Shown one piece after another: positions 18,651 through 28,619 of a stretch of DNA of 64,000 nt. Below the pieces are notes generated by a model. That model was not told the DNA's origin and searched no databases. It was given only the letters and a program-made list of their open reading frames with translations. The position numbers and the translations under genes were made by a program. Within the stretch, counting starts at the first letter, position 1, and every line of letters starts with the position of its first letter. Source of the DNA: Haloterrigena turkmenica DSM 5511. GTDB lineage: Archaea > Halobacteriota > Halobacteria > Halobacteriales > Natrialbaceae. The stretch spans positions 124,001 to 188,000 of the forward strand of contig NC_013745.1 in assembly GCF_000025325.1 (NCBI RefSeq), given 5' to 3'.

Positions 18651-19118
18651 TCAGGATGAGTTTTCAAGCAGTGCAATTCCTTGTTCAACTACTGCATCCG
18701 TAATAAATAGACTTGTTTCTGTTTGTAGTGTACGCATTAGCTCGGCTGCTTTTGGTTTTGTGAGTTGGTCACGATGGTATGCAAGGACGATAACACCGAT
18801 CGAACCGTGCACTTCGATACTGAGATCGTTAGCAGCATCTCTTGCTTCAAGGTCATCAGTCAACAGAACAGCTGAGCGTTCAGTTGCAACCGCGAGAGCG
18901 GCGGTTTCGCCGGGATCAAGGTCCACTGTGAGTTCAGTCGTATCAGCCTCGACGATTTCGTACTCGAGATTGCTGAGTGCAGGAGGAACCGTACCTGCCT
19001 TGAGTTCCTTGTACACAGTCTGGGGAATGAGCAATCCATCGACTGCTGACAGCAAGTTAATCGCACCAATTTCGTCAAGATGAATGAGTGGGCCTGTATC
19101 AGCGACCGCAACGATCAC
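18651..19118 (-). CDS. PIN-domain toxin (DUF3368 type)
   Basis: A 155-residue protein with PIN-like acidic motifs: AVADTGPLIHLDEIGAINLL at the N-terminus, DPGETAALAVA in the middle and LLTDDLEARDAA towards the end. Such PIN proteins are Mg-dependent RNases acting as toxins (VapC-like). The gene overlaps the preceding antitoxin gene by 4 bases, standard for a coupled pair. All expected acidic residues appear intact. Confidence 0.85.
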   Translation of the reverse strand: MIVAVADTGPLIHLDEIGAINLLSAVDGLLIPQTVYKELKAGTVPPALSNLEYEIVEADTTELTVDLDPGETAALAVATERSAVLLTDDLEARDAANDLSIEVHGSIGVIVLAYHRDQLTKPKAAELMRTLQTETSLFITDAVVEQGIALLENSS

Positions 19119-19366
19119 GCACTAAGACCCCACTGAACATCGTCTTCAACTACCTCTAGTTCGCGTTCTGCACGCTTGACGCGATCTCTCCCAACGAGGT
19201 CAATTGCCGTTTCCCGATCGATTTCGTCATTCACATACCGCGAGAGAACCAGATCGATCCAGAGATCTTCGACACCGCGTTCCAGTGCCTGTTCAAGGAT
19301 TTCTGATTCGGCGACATCTCGTGCTTCTGCGATCTCTTGGACACGTTCGGTGAGATCGGTGGCCAT
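19115..19366 (-). CDS. Antitoxin partner (UPF0175-like)
   Basis: An 83-residue protein opening MATDLTERVQEIAEARDVAE. A ribbon-helix-helix-like or helical N-terminus is followed by DLVLSRYVNDEIDRETAIDL, typical of the antitoxins paired with DUF3368 PIN toxins. Its TGA overlaps the toxin ATG. It should bind and neutralise the toxin and repress the pair. Confidence 0.75.
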   Translation of the reverse strand: MATDLTERVQEIAEARDVAESEILEQALERGVEDLWIDLVLSRYVNDEIDRETAIDLVGRDRVKRAERELEVVEDDVQWGLSA

Positions 19367-19434
19367 ATCTACATAATGAGTTCGGGAGGACTTAAACGTC
19401 TCTGGAGAGTCTCCGATAACGGATCGTGGGTGGA

Positions 19435-19585
19435 CTATTCACTCTTTGGCCGAGTACGAAGACTCACTTCCTCCAAGAGCGCCGTTGCTGTCTCGATATG
19501 TTCTCTGTCTGCATCAGTCAGCTGATCACCCTCGAGATCATTGAATTGGCTGAGTGCCGATACAGTCTGTATCCTGGTGTATTGC
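19435..19585 (-). pseudogene. C-terminal protein remnant
   Basis: The reverse strand reads TRIQTVSALSQFNDLEGDQL then DADREHIETATALLEEVSLR and stops at 19435. It has no start codon after the upstream stop. It is protein-like but too short to identify. Confidence 0.35.
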
Positions 19586-19659
19586 GTGGGTCCATTGAAT
19601 GCGCCTCAGCCGGTCACGGCGCAGACAAACAGAACGCGACAGCACGGGCGACCGTTCTG

Positions 19660-19700
19660 TTAACCAACAGACACTGTCTCATTGCCCATCTGTTGGTTAA
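19660..19700. promoter_or_regulatory. Long palindrome TTAACCAACAGA-N17-TCTGTTGGTTAA
   Basis: Perfect 12-bp inverted arms at 19660-19671 and 19689-19700. A second palindrome with the same core and a 21-base spacer lies at 46274-46316. Candidate operator or recombination site. The sequence to the right (19704-19960) is degenerate, so no target gene is clear here. Confidence 0.6.
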
Positions 19701-19992
19701 GACATGACGCGTAGCACCTCATTCTGGGTTCGGCCCATGAGGCGTTGCGGCCGGCAAAGCGCCGGGCACGGTCAAATAGGTGAAGCCGTGGAGAGCGGCA
19801 GCGACGGGCAGAAGAGGAGATTGCCGAACTGTACGAGCAATTGGAAACGTGTCGGGCCGGTTTCTGCAGCGGAAGCAGAATTTCGAGGATAACCGCTATG
19901 AACAGCGCCACGAGAGGGGGTAAATAGCTTCGACTACCGAATCAAGATCATCCGGAAAACATATCGATCTGAAGAGTTGTCCATGGCGAAGG

Positions 19993-20265
19993 CTAAGATT
20001 CTGGGCGATCCCCCTGCAAATCCCGCGCAGTCGCATATGGGGCATGTGGCTGGCTGACGCCGTCACTGTATTCGACCAGTCCGTCGCACCAGAGGCAGAC
20101 GCTAAACGAGAGTGGATTCCCCAACGAATCATAACTTGACCGGAAGATGGGTGTCTCCTCGTGGCAGTGGGGGCAGGAGAGCAGCTCGGCACCCCGGTCC
20201 AGCATCTGTTTCCCGACCCCGTGGTTGAGCTTGTACCACCGGACCACGTTTTGAACGAGCCCCAT
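19993..20265 (-). CDS. Zinc-ribbon protein
   Basis: A 90-residue protein with CPHC at about residue 31 and CLWC at about 57, separated by a beta-like SSYDSLGNPLSFSV. This is the classic single zinc-ribbon layout. The N-terminal GLVQNVVRWYKLNHGVGKQM is a basic helix. It resembles the 65-residue protein at 32770-32967 in the CPxC ... CxxC spacing. Role unknown, possibly nucleic-acid or protein binding. Confidence 0.65.
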   Translation of the reverse strand: MGLVQNVVRWYKLNHGVGKQMLDRGAELLSCPHCHEETPIFRSSYDSLGNPLSFSVCLWCDGLVEYSDGVSQPHAPYATARDLQGDRPES

Positions 20266-20400
20266 GAGCCATCACTAGATATAGGTCGTACTCATCCGTA
20301 GGTCTTTGGTCAGCGTTACCAATTAACGCGGGCCTGTTGCAAATAAACGGCAGAATTTGCTATCACTACCCTACTTGCAGAGGTAGAAAAGAGACTGTGG

Positions 20401-20680
20401 TCACCGTTGTACGCCAACTAATTCAGGCATTCTGGAACCAGCAAGAGACCGGTAGTGAAAGATCTCAGATACGATCGCAGTTACTGTGGCGGTCACGTGG
20501 TCACCAACCTGCACTGGGTGGTAGAAGGCCAGATCCTGTGAGAGATAGATTGTCAGATCGGGGAGGCAAGCAAGTGCAGCGCTGATAAGTCTGACATCAG
20601 TGTTCCGTGGACGATGCGCCTGCCAAATCGTGTCGTTCGGCGTACTCATCGTTGAGATGGAGGCGGTTGGTGTCACCAAT
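20401..20680 (-). pseudogene. MaoC-like hydratase remnant
   Basis: The frame LISAALACLPDLTIYLSQDL then FYHPVQVGDHVTATVTAIVS is the central hotdog segment of MaoC/PhaJ-type (R)-enoyl-CoA hydratases. RFGRRIVHGTLMS, the preceding catalytic-region segment, survives in another frame, so a frameshift separates them. Both ends of the gene are missing. Confidence 0.65.
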
Positions 20681-20704
20681 TACACAATTGATATCCTCCC
20701 GCGC

Positions 20705-21384
<680 letters not shown>

Positions 21385-21411
<27 letters not shown>

Positions 21412-21540
21412 TAGCTATGCTATATACTAGCACACTTTTGATTGACCTGCTCTCGGACCGGTCCCATGGCCCCCGAAGGTAGGTCTACGATCCGTAATGG
21501 GCACCCGGAAGGGTAGGAGCAGACCCACAATACCCTTTCA
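21385..21540. repeat. TnpB-element left-end sequence, copy 1
   Basis: Contains ACTAGCACACTTTTG, GGTAGGTCTAC and AGACCCACAATACCC. The same ordered blocks occur at 60655-60815 without any TnpB. Here the block abuts the 5' side of the tnpB remnant, which suggests a transposon end. Confidence 0.55.
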
Positions 21541-21684
21541 AGGAATCCACTATCCAGAGGATGGGGGTACCGATCGACTAACCAAGTTCACCAACGGAGT
21601 CTCTCGAAGCAGAAGGCCCAGGTCGAGATCATCACACGCGTAAAGTGGTTCTTGACTGGGATGCCAGCCGAGGACGGAGTAACT

Positions 21685-21828
21685 ATGCCCGAATGTGAAG
21701 AGTGCGGAGGGTTCGTCACTCAAGACTTTATCCGAGTGTTCGGCAGTGGCGGCGAGGTACACGGCTGTCCCCACTGCATGACCAATCGAGAATTGGGTGA
21801 CGGTGAGGCAACCTCGAGGACCGAGTGA
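21685..21828 (+). CDS. DUF7563-type zinc-ribbon mini-protein
   Basis: A 47-residue protein, shorter than usual gene-finder limits: MPECEECGGFVTQDFIRVFG, then GCPHCMTNREL and an acidic tail. Paired CxxC motifs and the FVTxDxxRVF core are characteristic of a small haloarchaeal family. It probably binds one zinc. A GTG overlapping its stop (21825) opens another frame (see next feature). Confidence 0.75.
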   Translation: MPECEECGGFVTQDFIRVFGSGGEVHGCPHCMTNRELGDGEATSRTE

Positions 21829-22058
21829 CCGACGAACCGGTATATGCCGCTGCCAGACATACCCGCACCAGACCTCGCCCAACACACGGTCTGACCCGTG
21901 CTCGCGAGATCACCGAACAGCCACTCTCCCATCTCCCGGACGACGTGACGCAATGCACGTTCTGCTCCGGCGAGTACCAACCCCGTTTGACCCGTGGCTG
22001 GGAGAAGCAAGACCCGCCCGAATCCCGGTCCTACGATGTGGCTGCGGGAGGTTCGTGA
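21825..22058 (+). CDS. Possible ORF coupled to the zinc mini-protein
   Basis: A 77-residue frame opening at GTG inside GAGTGACC, so it overlaps the preceding stop. It contains one CTFC pair but is unusually arginine-rich for this genome, and it runs 28 bases into the antisense regulator gene. Coding is doubtful. Confidence 0.25.
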   Translation: MTDEPVYAAARHTRTRPRPTHGLTRAREITEQPLSHLPDDVTQCTFCSGEYQPRLTRGWEKQDPPESRSYDVAAGGS

Positions 22059-22441
22059 CTGGGAAGGCAAATAAGATTCTCTCGACCCAGACTGAGTTTC
22101 GTTATCTCTCCCTCTTCTTCCAGATCCGACAACAGACGACTGACCTTGGCTTTCGACCAGTCGACCGCGTCAACGATCTCGGACTGTTTCATCTGCCCCC
22201 CGTTTTCCTGAAGCAGCCTGTGAACCTGCTCCCGATCAGTGCCGATCGCTGTTTGGCTATGTGATGAGTCGACAGCAGCCGTGTCACCCCGGTTGAACCG
22301 ATTCCAGACCACAAAAAGGACGCTAAGCATCGTGAGAGCACCAAGTCCGAGTACCGCAACAAGATCGGCTGCAATCCACGCGAGACCTGATATGCTGTCG
22401 GTCACTCCAAATATCTCCCATACAGCATATATATTATTCAT
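22031..22441 (-). CDS. Membrane-anchored winged-helix regulator
   Basis: A 136-residue protein with a membrane helix at about residues 22-46 (AWIAADLVAVLGLGALTMLS). After a linker it carries a winged helix (EQVHRLLQENGGQMKQSEIV, then WSKAKVSRLLSDLEEEGEIT) matching the DUF7343/MarR-like domain of haloarchaeal membrane-tethered regulators. The DNA-binding domain faces the cytoplasm. The ATG at 22441 follows an AT-rich stretch suitable for a promoter. Signal and targets unknown. Confidence 0.8.
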   Translation of the reverse strand: MNNIYAVWEIFGVTDSISGLAWIAADLVAVLGLGALTMLSVLFVVWNRFNRGDTAAVDSSHSQTAIGTDREQVHRLLQENGGQMKQSEIVDAVDWSKAKVSRLLSDLEEEGEITKLSLGRENLICLPSHEPPAATS

Positions 22442-23020
22442 TCAAGCCGTCCTCCGTGTGATTTGGTATTCAGGTTCCGTGTTTTCGCCGCGTACACGCC
22501 GTCACACTCTCACTCCGGGCCTACTACCGATTCACCGGGATCGGAATCTATGGTAACATATCATATATAACTATAATTACCTAAATAGAACTGAGTATCA
22601 TCTACAGCGGTGTATTCTGGAGATACTCGTCCAGTCTCTACCTCGAAAGAGGAGACCGATCGCGGGAACCGACAACTGAAGGAGCCGGCTTCGGGAAGCC
22701 CGGAACCTCAAACCACTATACTGTCCAGTGGTCACAATGTTCCATCGAAGAGTAAATTAAAGAAAATATACTGTTCCTCGGAAGACAGATATTCCGGCAC
22801 TTGTCCCTGCTACCCTCACCTTCTGACCGAAGCAAGTCTGAAACGAACTCACCACGCCCACATCACCAGTAGCCAGCGCTGGTGCGGCCGGATGAACGGG
22901 CACCCGATCTGGCGGACTATCGGTGCCGGTTCGCAGCGCCGCACCCCTTTCTACTCTCATTCCAAGCGTCCAGCGAGGCCGGCACCCCACCGCGGGTGTA
23001 CTCGCCTCACTCCTCCAGCC
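22442..23020. other. Noncoding stretch between regulator and transposase remnant
   Basis: Nearly 580 bases with no protein-like frame in either direction. The first 120 bases are very AT-rich and serve as promoter region for the regulator at 22441. The remainder shows no repeat shared with the rest of the window. Confidence 0.4.
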
Positions 23021-23024
23021 TTAT

Positions 23025-23410
23025 CTAAACACCACCGTGCCAGACGGTGAAGGCTTGGAGCCACGATTCTGCTGTTAACGGTTGTGCGTGACTGAAACAG
23101 TTTGAGAACGAAGAGGTACGTCGTTTTATCTCACGAAAGATACGTTTAGCAGCGTTCCGATTTCCATGTTTTTCGTATCGAAATCGGAGCCCAGATCGAC
23201 GGAGTGCGGTCTGGAGATGTTTTGCTCCATCGACGAGAAACACGGCATCATTGAGGTCATGTTTCTCAGTGAGTTCCTGCAGGAACCGTTCTGTCAACGC
23301 AGTCGTAGTCGTCGAATGTAGCCGGATATGGTGGATTTTGTTCGTTTCCGGACGCTCTGTTGAAATCTCATTCTTCAGATATGCTCTTGCCTGAAATAGC
23401 CGATTAATGA
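23025..23410 (-). pseudogene. C-terminal half of an IS6-like transposase
   Basis: Continuous frame from INRLFQARAYLK through TERFLQELTEKHDLNDAVFL, VDGAKHLQTALRRSGLRFRY and FREIKRRTSSFSNCFSH. This is the DDE domain of haloarchaeal IS6-related transposases. The last catalytic glutamate, expected in GNRNAVERVF, is altered (GNRNAAKRIF), and the N-terminal half is missing. Inactive. It may belong to the transposase group that could mobilise the nearby MITEs. Confidence 0.75.
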
Positions 23411-23470
23411 GAGCTGCGAACAGAACACACCTACCACAGAATTTTGGTCATTCACCGCACTACGTTCGGT

Positions 23471-24055
23471 ATGCTCCCTGAAACCCTCGAAACGGACGCT
23501 CTTGTCCTCAACCAGTTCTGCGAGGAACAGGTAGATGTCTTCGACTTGTATAATCTCTTTTCTGAGGGCGGTGAGAGCGCAGAAGACGTGTTTGAGTACG
23601 TCCCTCAAGAGCCATACACGTCAGTGAAGGAGGCCCGTGACCAACTTGTCGAGGCAGAAACTTCGTGGGATGAGGCTGAATCCGCGCAATATGCAGTCTA
23701 TACAGCCGATGGTGCGCTCGCAGGCTATACAGGGCTATTTCTGGAGTGGGAACGCCGGACAGCAAGGATTGGATTCACTCTCGGCAAGCAGTATTGGGGG
23801 TACGGCTATGCGGGCGAGTGTGCGACAGCATTGACCGACCTTGCGCTCGACTATCTTGACCTTGAAGTGGTAGCAATCGACCATGCAGAAGGTAATGAGC
23901 GGTCGAAACGCGCCATCGAGAAGTTCATTGATACCATGGGTGGGCAGTATGATGGCATCTTACGAAACTGGATGTCAATCGGTGACGAGATTGCTGACCA
24001 TCACCGCTATACTATCACACGAGAGCAGTACCGGCAAATGAGACACGATAAGTAG
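23471..24055 (+). CDS. GNAT N-acetyltransferase (RimJ-like)
   Basis: A 194-residue protein starting MLPETLETDALVLNQFCEEQ. The acetyl-CoA-binding strand-helix region reads IGFTLGKQYWGYGYAGECAT (G-x-G-x-A type loop), followed by AIDHAEGNERSKRAIEKF, typical of the RimJ/RimL branch that acetylates N-termini or small amines. The ATG at 23471 matches the family start; an in-frame upstream GTG at 23444 adds foreign residues. No substrate is suggested by the neighbours. Confidence 0.85.
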   Translation: MLPETLETDALVLNQFCEEQVDVFDLYNLFSEGGESAEDVFEYVPQEPYTSVKEARDQLVEAETSWDEAESAQYAVYTADGALAGYTGLFLEWERRTARIGFTLGKQYWGYGYAGECATALTDLALDYLDLEVVAIDHAEGNERSKRAIEKFIDTMGGQYDGILRNWMSIGDEIADHHRYTITREQYRQMRHDK

Positions 24056-24079
24056 AAACCCTGTATTGACCGCTCAGAG

Positions 24080-24190
24080 TGATCGGTCTACATTATGAAT
24101 GAGACAGGCGATGGTGAGTTCACGGAACTGTTTCCACCAGCGTCGTGACCTCGAGTTAAGCAATCCACAGGGTACGCAGTACTCGATTTC
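24080..24190 (-). pseudogene. Transposase C-terminal tail
   Basis: The reverse strand reads SRSRRWWKQFRELTIACLIH then NVDRSL and stop, the conserved end of IS5-type haloarchaeal transposases. No upstream portion is recognisable. Confidence 0.5.
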
Positions 24191-24286
24191 AACTGAGGTC
24201 ATACCTATACTCTTCTCAGGGAGGAATCTCCGTAAAGTTAAGACAAGGTGTTCTGACCAGGTTAGCGTGGGCTAACCGATTTCTCA

Positions 24287-24775
24287 TCAGTCAGCGGTTG
24301 TGGGTGATTCTCCGCTCATCGACGATAGTTCACGATCCAACGCCCAGCCGAGCACGCCACCGTAGACAAGGTGTAGAACGAACATGGCAACGGCTATTGC
24401 CGGCGTGATCGCCGTCCCGAATAGTCCCCAACCGAGGAACGGCAGGAACGTGACTTGCATCAACGCCCAAAGGCCGATACCGAGAGCGAGTCCATTCCGG
24501 ATTGTCACAGGGCGAGCAATCCATGCGAGAATAGCGCCGAATACGCCCCCATAGCCGAGATGGAGTCCGATCGCGAATGCCATCAGCATCGGCTTCGGAA
24601 GATAGCTGCCGAAGAGTTGTGTGACCACCGCTTTTGGGATCGGCTGTGACATCGGGGATGTCCCCGAAACCACTGCGAGAAACATGAGAATGGACATCGC
24701 AATTGTCGCGACGACACCGTAGCCGAATCCCGCTCTCAGTCTATGTTGTGTCACACACGAAGAGACCGTGGGCAA
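24287..24775 (-). CDS. DUF6789-like four-TM membrane protein
   Basis: A 162-residue protein with helices at about 17-38, 60-85, 92-112 and 120-145. Glycine-rich helices (GLHLGYGGVFGAILAW and LHLVYGGVLGWALDRE) form an internal repeat. It matches haloarchaeal DUF6789-like membrane proteins of unknown function. The DoxX-type gene lies just upstream on the same strand. Both may be controlled by the divergent HxlR regulator. Confidence 0.7.
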   Translation of the reverse strand: MPTVSSCVTQHRLRAGFGYGVVATIAMSILMFLAVVSGTSPMSQPIPKAVVTQLFGSYLPKPMLMAFAIGLHLGYGGVFGAILAWIARPVTIRNGLALGIGLWALMQVTFLPFLGWGLFGTAITPAIAVAMFVLHLVYGGVLGWALDRELSSMSGESPTTAD

Positions 24776-24838
24776 CTAAATAAGGCTAAGACAAGGTCGG
24801 ACTGACGGAGTCAACAACCCACACTACGTGAGGGTGAC

Positions 24839-25246
24839 CTAACCAAGTAGTCGATTAGCAGGCTGCCAGACGGCGTCCATATCAGTCTTCAGGGCGAGAA
24901 GTGTGAGCGCTCCGAACAACACGCTGAGGTTCTTCCAGTCTGGTCCGACGTACAGTATCGCGACGAGCATCACTGGAATGAGTGACACAGCCGCAAGGCG
25001 CTCACCGACGCCAGCCAGCAGCAGGAAAACTACTCCGACTTCGATGATGCCTGCAATGATGACCATCAGTTGAGGGAAGGGTATCCCGACCGCATCGAAG
25101 AATGAAACCGAATTCTCGTGGGTGACGAACTTGCTCAGCGCTGGTTTCGCGACGAGTGCGACAAGAACAAGACGAAGACCGCTGTGAATCCACTCCGGGA
25201 TTGACTGCTGCAGTGACTGAATGCGATCGACAGAGGTGTCTGCCAT
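24839..25246 (-). CDS. DoxX-family membrane protein
   Basis: A 135-residue protein with four membrane helices, including LVLVALVAKPALSKFVTHEN and MVIIAGIIEVGVVFLLLAGV, the arrangement of DoxX/DoxD-like proteins linked to thiosulfate-quinone or redox-stress functions. It is divergently transcribed from the HxlR regulator gene at 25400, a common genomic pairing for redox-responsive membrane proteins. Confidence 0.8.
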   Translation of the reverse strand: MADTSVDRIQSLQQSIPEWIHSGLRLVLVALVAKPALSKFVTHENSVSFFDAVGIPFPQLMVIIAGIIEVGVVFLLLAGVGERLAAVSLIPVMLVAILYVGPDWKNLSVLFGALTLLALKTDMDAVWQPANRLLG

Positions 25247-25399
25247 ACTGAGAGGTGTCCAAGACCTCGGATAAGTGTAAGCGAAGCTGGTACTAATGGA
25301 GTACTGTTAGCTAAGTGGCTGTGTATCACCTACCGACTCAGGAACGCTGGCTTAGTAGCGGTATACTAATAGCTCCACATCCAGTACCGCTAGCAACGA
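25247..25399. promoter_or_regulatory. Divergent promoter region with GTACT inverted repeat
   Basis: Contains GGTACTAATGGAGTACTG, whose 5-bp arms GTACT/AGTAC are separated by 6 bases. HxlR-type dimers bind short inverted repeats of this kind, so autoregulation and control of the DoxX gene are plausible. Inferred only. Confidence 0.35.
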
Positions 25400-25768
25400 A
25401 TGAGTAGAGCACTCGAAGAAGAGGAGTGCGTCGCATCGTGGTGTGCTGATGATGACTGGTGTACCGTGACGTGTACAGCCCATCTCATCGGGAAGAAATG
25501 GCATCCGGTTATTGTCCACCGCCTGCTCGAACATGGCCCGCTCGGGTTCAATGCGCTCAAAGACGAAATCGAGTCGATATCCAGTACCGTCCTCTCGAAC
25601 AGCCTCGAGGATTTGGAAGACAGCGGACTCGTGAACCGAGCGATCGTGAGCGAAAAGCCGTTCCGGGTCGAGTACTCCCTGACTGAACAGGGTTCCTCAC
25701 TCGAACCCGTGATTAACGCGATGGATGCCTGGGGGGAGGAGCATCTCCAAGAGACATCTTGTAACTGA
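25400..25768 (+). CDS. HxlR-family transcriptional regulator
   Basis: A 122-residue winged-helix protein: CTAHLIGKKWHPVIVHRLLE, LGFNALKDEIESISSTVLSN and EYSLTEQGSSLEPVINAM are the standard HxlR segments. Several N-terminal cysteines (C-V-A-S-W-C and CTVTC) could sense oxidants, as in HypR/QorR-type members. It lies divergent to the DoxX-type gene, its likely target. Confidence 0.9.
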   Translation: MSRALEEEECVASWCADDDWCTVTCTAHLIGKKWHPVIVHRLLEHGPLGFNALKDEIESISSTVLSNSLEDLEDSGLVNRAIVSEKPFRVEYSLTEQGSSLEPVINAMDAWGEEHLQETSCN

Positions 25769-25823
25769 AATCGATTCTCCCCCTGAGTGTGTCCAGCGGA
25801 GGACTGTTCCGAGGAGCTAAATC

Positions 25824-26804
25824 CTACGGAGGTGTCTGAGACAGCGCTTGCTGCTCGAGCGATGGGCCCATCTGCACCGCCCGGTTGTTCCCGGGAGATC
25901 CTGTCGCTGTGAGCGCAGCTGCGAGTCGCAGCCACGGGCCAACTCGGGGGTGAGCGAGTAACTGCGACGGATCCGGTGGCCAGAACAGCACACCACCGAG
26001 TGGGTCGTCGGGGTCACCGTATCGCGCTGGCAGGAGGAATGTCTCGAGAAAGGCGTCGGCGGCGTCGAGGAGCGTCTGGTTCTCTTTGAGGACGGTTGGA
26101 ATAACGGGATCGCGGCGTTCGGAAGTAGTCTGGAACGAGAGCGCCAGACGATATCCGTTCTCGTCAATACGGATGAGATCGAACGCCTCGAGCCGGTTGC
26201 GATAGTTCCGTATAGTCTGTGCTGAGACGTCCGCTCGGTCGGCGAGGTCACGCTGTGACAGGCGGTTTTCGGCTGTGAGAAGCGTCTGAACGATTCGGCC
26301 AACAGTCGGTGGGAGATCGGAGAGCAACTGGTCGGGATCGAGCATTCCTACTGCGTAGCGGAGTTCGTCTGGCCGGAGCTCACGATGCTTCTCTTCCGCG
26401 GCCAGTTGCTGCAGTGCTCGAGCAGTGGCGTATGGTGAGTTGGTCAATGCGTGAAGCAGCGAAACAGCGTCTCGAGTCGGGCGGAGGTTCTTGGCCTGCA
26501 GGATCCGCGTTGCAGCCATCGCGTAGCCCGTTCGACCGACCGTCGAGAGGGAGACGTGGACAGCGAAGTCGGGAGCGTCATCAGCAACCGCTGCTGGCCT
26601 CTCGAGTGCTTCCTCCAGAGATGGGTGAAGACGGTGGACATCCTCCCCACGAACGACCACGGATCCAATGAGCGTCCCCAGCGGGTCATCTGCGTCAACA
26701 GTCGGTGTGAGTGCGGTGCGACGCTTTTCCTCGCGGGACTCGAACAGTTGACGGTACGAGGCAAACACACCGTATTTCCCCTGAACCGCAGCCGAAATAT
26801 TCAT
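25824..26804 (-). pseudogene. HTH regulator copy 2, 5'-truncated but long open frame
   Basis: 326 residues from AAVQGKYGVFASYRQLFESR to the end QQALSQTPP. The C-terminal part holds an HTH, LSQRDLADRADVSAQTIRNY, followed by RLALSFQTTSERRDPVIP and LLPARYGDPDDPLGGVLFWP. Compared with copy 1, about 170 N-terminal residues are missing, and the apparent ATG at 26804 is created at the junction with the dispersed repeat. Whether the truncated product is made is unknown. Confidence 0.65.
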
Positions 26805-26829
26805 TTGGATTGTGGATACTCTTGGAGTT

Positions 26830-27080
26830 CACTGCTTTCCTGTACCTACTGTTTGTCGGGTGGTCACAGAGAGGGTATGGGAACTTTCTATGACTCCCTG
26901 TGTTCTAGCGTATCACTGAACTCGAGTTCAATCTTGAACTCGACAGCAGTAGGGAACTGTCACCATGTGCAGACCTCAACGGACACCAGAGACGCCCAAA
27001 CGACTGAAAACAGTAGCTCTGTTAAAATCCTTAACTGAGGACAGGCTTGACACCCTCAGCGATAAGTACAGGTCAAGTAG
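26830..27080 (+). repeat. Dispersed repeat (copy 2)
   Basis: Matches the 5285-5575 block: CCTGTACCTACTGTTTGTCG, GTCACAGAGAGGGTATGG, CACTGAACTCGAGTTCA and CACCCTCAGCGATAAGTACAG. It lacks the segment between the two GGACTGTC boxes, consistent with deletion between them. The rest to 27396 shows nothing coding. Confidence 0.7.
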
Positions 27081-27396
27081 GTAACGGAGCCGCAATTGAT
27101 ATCACAGGCACTCGTCAAAAACACTGTGCTGAATACAGAGTGTCCATCGGTCATTCCAGTGGATTAGGGGCGACGAATCGTTTCAGGAGTATATTTTCGA
27201 TGTTAGAAGCTTCAATGGGGTTGGGGAATTTCCCAAAGGCATTCAACAGCACTTGTGTCGATCTCCTCGCGGAGGACGGTATTGGAACTGTGGCGGGACG
27301 CGAGCAACCGACGCTCGTTCTGAGAGTGACTAATCTCAGTACCTCACGAAGCGTCCCCATACAACCGTGTCTGAGGTTTGAGTTTTGCGTCGGATC

Positions 27397-28413
27397 TTAG
27401 CGTTGTGATTCGCGGAGGATCAGCGGCTCGATGGCAAGTGTCCGTTTCGCTATGGTGACGATGCGAAGGACATACGAGACGAACAGCATGAATGGAACGA
27501 GCGTCACCGCAAACGCACCGCCCACGACGAGGATGATGTGATCGAGACCGAGTGTGCTTCCTGGGAACGTCCCCGCATCGACGATTGCGACCATGATACC
27601 TGCAACGGCCAATGCCGGGACGGCAGCATAGAGAATCATCTGAGACAAGTCGATGAGTGCCCACTGGAAGTACAGCGTCTTGATGTGTTCGCGCGCCGGA
27701 CCAAACAGAGACAGCGCTGTTTTGAGGTCGTCAAGCAAGCCGCGTTCTTCCTCATTGAGGCTCTCTTCGTATTCGTTCGCGAGACGTTCAACTTGGAAGA
27801 TTTTCCAGCCATAATTGAAATTTAGTGCAGCGAATAACACATCGAACGAGCCGAACTGCGTATCCTCAAGTTGGTCACGCACCGTGTCAGCGTTCCCAGT
27901 GACGCTTTCAGCGAATTCATCGACCTCTTCTCGGAGGTTCTCGTTATCATTCTTGTCAATAGACTCTCGAAGAGCCGTCGTCCGTTGTGCCGTGATTCCG
28001 AGGATCTGCCGGAGGAATTCGGATGGATCGGCAGGACTCGGAGATCCGATTAATTCTTCAGTAAAGTCCCGGACATCCATCGAACTGGACATACGCTCGC
28101 GTTGATCGCCGAGCGGGCCGTTCTCTTGGGAGAGAACGAGCTGACCGATCGTGACGACGAGTGTAGTCCCAGTCACGATGACCGAGATCATCGTCGAGAA
28201 CATCGTGTCGATCATGTCGCCGGACGCGATTTGCCGTGAAAACGGTGGATCGAGGACAGCGACGGCGATGACGAATGCGACGAACACGGCACTGGTCAGG
28301 ACGCTGGAGACGAGAAGGCGGTTCGCGCGCAGCAGCAACCAGAGTTTAATCCGACTCTCGCCTGAGCGCTCACGCATCGTGTTGGCCGTACTGATGTCGG
28401 TCTCGTCAGTCAT
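27397..28413 (-). CDS. Four-TM membrane protein, paralog 3 of 3
   Basis: A 338-residue protein with the same plan as 9048-10115: two helices, TIGQLVLSQENGPLGDQRER after helix 2, soluble helical middle with SPADPSEFLRQILGITAQRT, then two helices. In place of INQ it has IGQ, and ELxxPG becomes ENGPLG. Translation is coupled to the upstream DUF4177 gene by a 4-base overlap, the only paralog in this window with such a partner. Function unknown. Confidence 0.75.
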   Translation of the reverse strand: MTDETDISTANTMRERSGESRIKLWLLLRANRLLVSSVLTSAVFVAFVIAVAVLDPPFSRQIASGDMIDTMFSTMISVIVTGTTLVVTIGQLVLSQENGPLGDQRERMSSSMDVRDFTEELIGSPSPADPSEFLRQILGITAQRTTALRESIDKNDNENLREEVDEFAESVTGNADTVRDQLEDTQFGSFDVLFAALNFNYGWKIFQVERLANEYEESLNEEERGLLDDLKTALSLFGPAREHIKTLYFQWALIDLSQMILYAAVPALAVAGIMVAIVDAGTFPGSTLGLDHIILVVGGAFAVTLVPFMLFVSYVLRIVTIAKRTLAIEPLILRESQR

Positions 28414-28619
28414 ACTGGCTCACCCGATTGGGCAGGTCGCTTGAAAACGAGGTACTTGGTGCCGCCTCCCTCGTAGTCGATCGTCTCCACAAACTCCCAG
28501 CCCTCTGCACCGAGTTGATTCAACTCTGCTTTCGGATCCTCTGCTTCTTTTTGCGTCTCATCGCGCGGTGGGCGAAGCGTTTCGTACTCCCAGCGGGTCA
28601 CTTCTGATTCGGACATCAC
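28410..28619 (-). CDS. DUF4177-domain protein
   Basis: A 69-residue protein: VTRWEYETLRPPRDETQKEA, LNQLGAEGWEFVETIDYEGG, then GTKYLVFKRP. The W-E-Y-x-T-L and L-x-x-L-G-x-E-G-W-E-x-V motifs define DUF4177, a small soluble fold of unknown function. It precedes and overlaps the four-TM gene, so the two products probably act together. Confidence 0.85.
   Translation of the reverse strand: MMSESEVTRWEYETLRPPRDETQKEAEDPKAELNQLGAEGWEFVETIDYEGGGTKYLVFKRPAQSGEPV

Noticed and set aside
23000-23040. TTATCTAAACACC at the IS6-like transposase end as the same terminus as the MITE
   Set aside because: The similarity (TAGATAAGG) is short and points inward in the wrong orientation relative to the transposase, so linking the two is unsafe.
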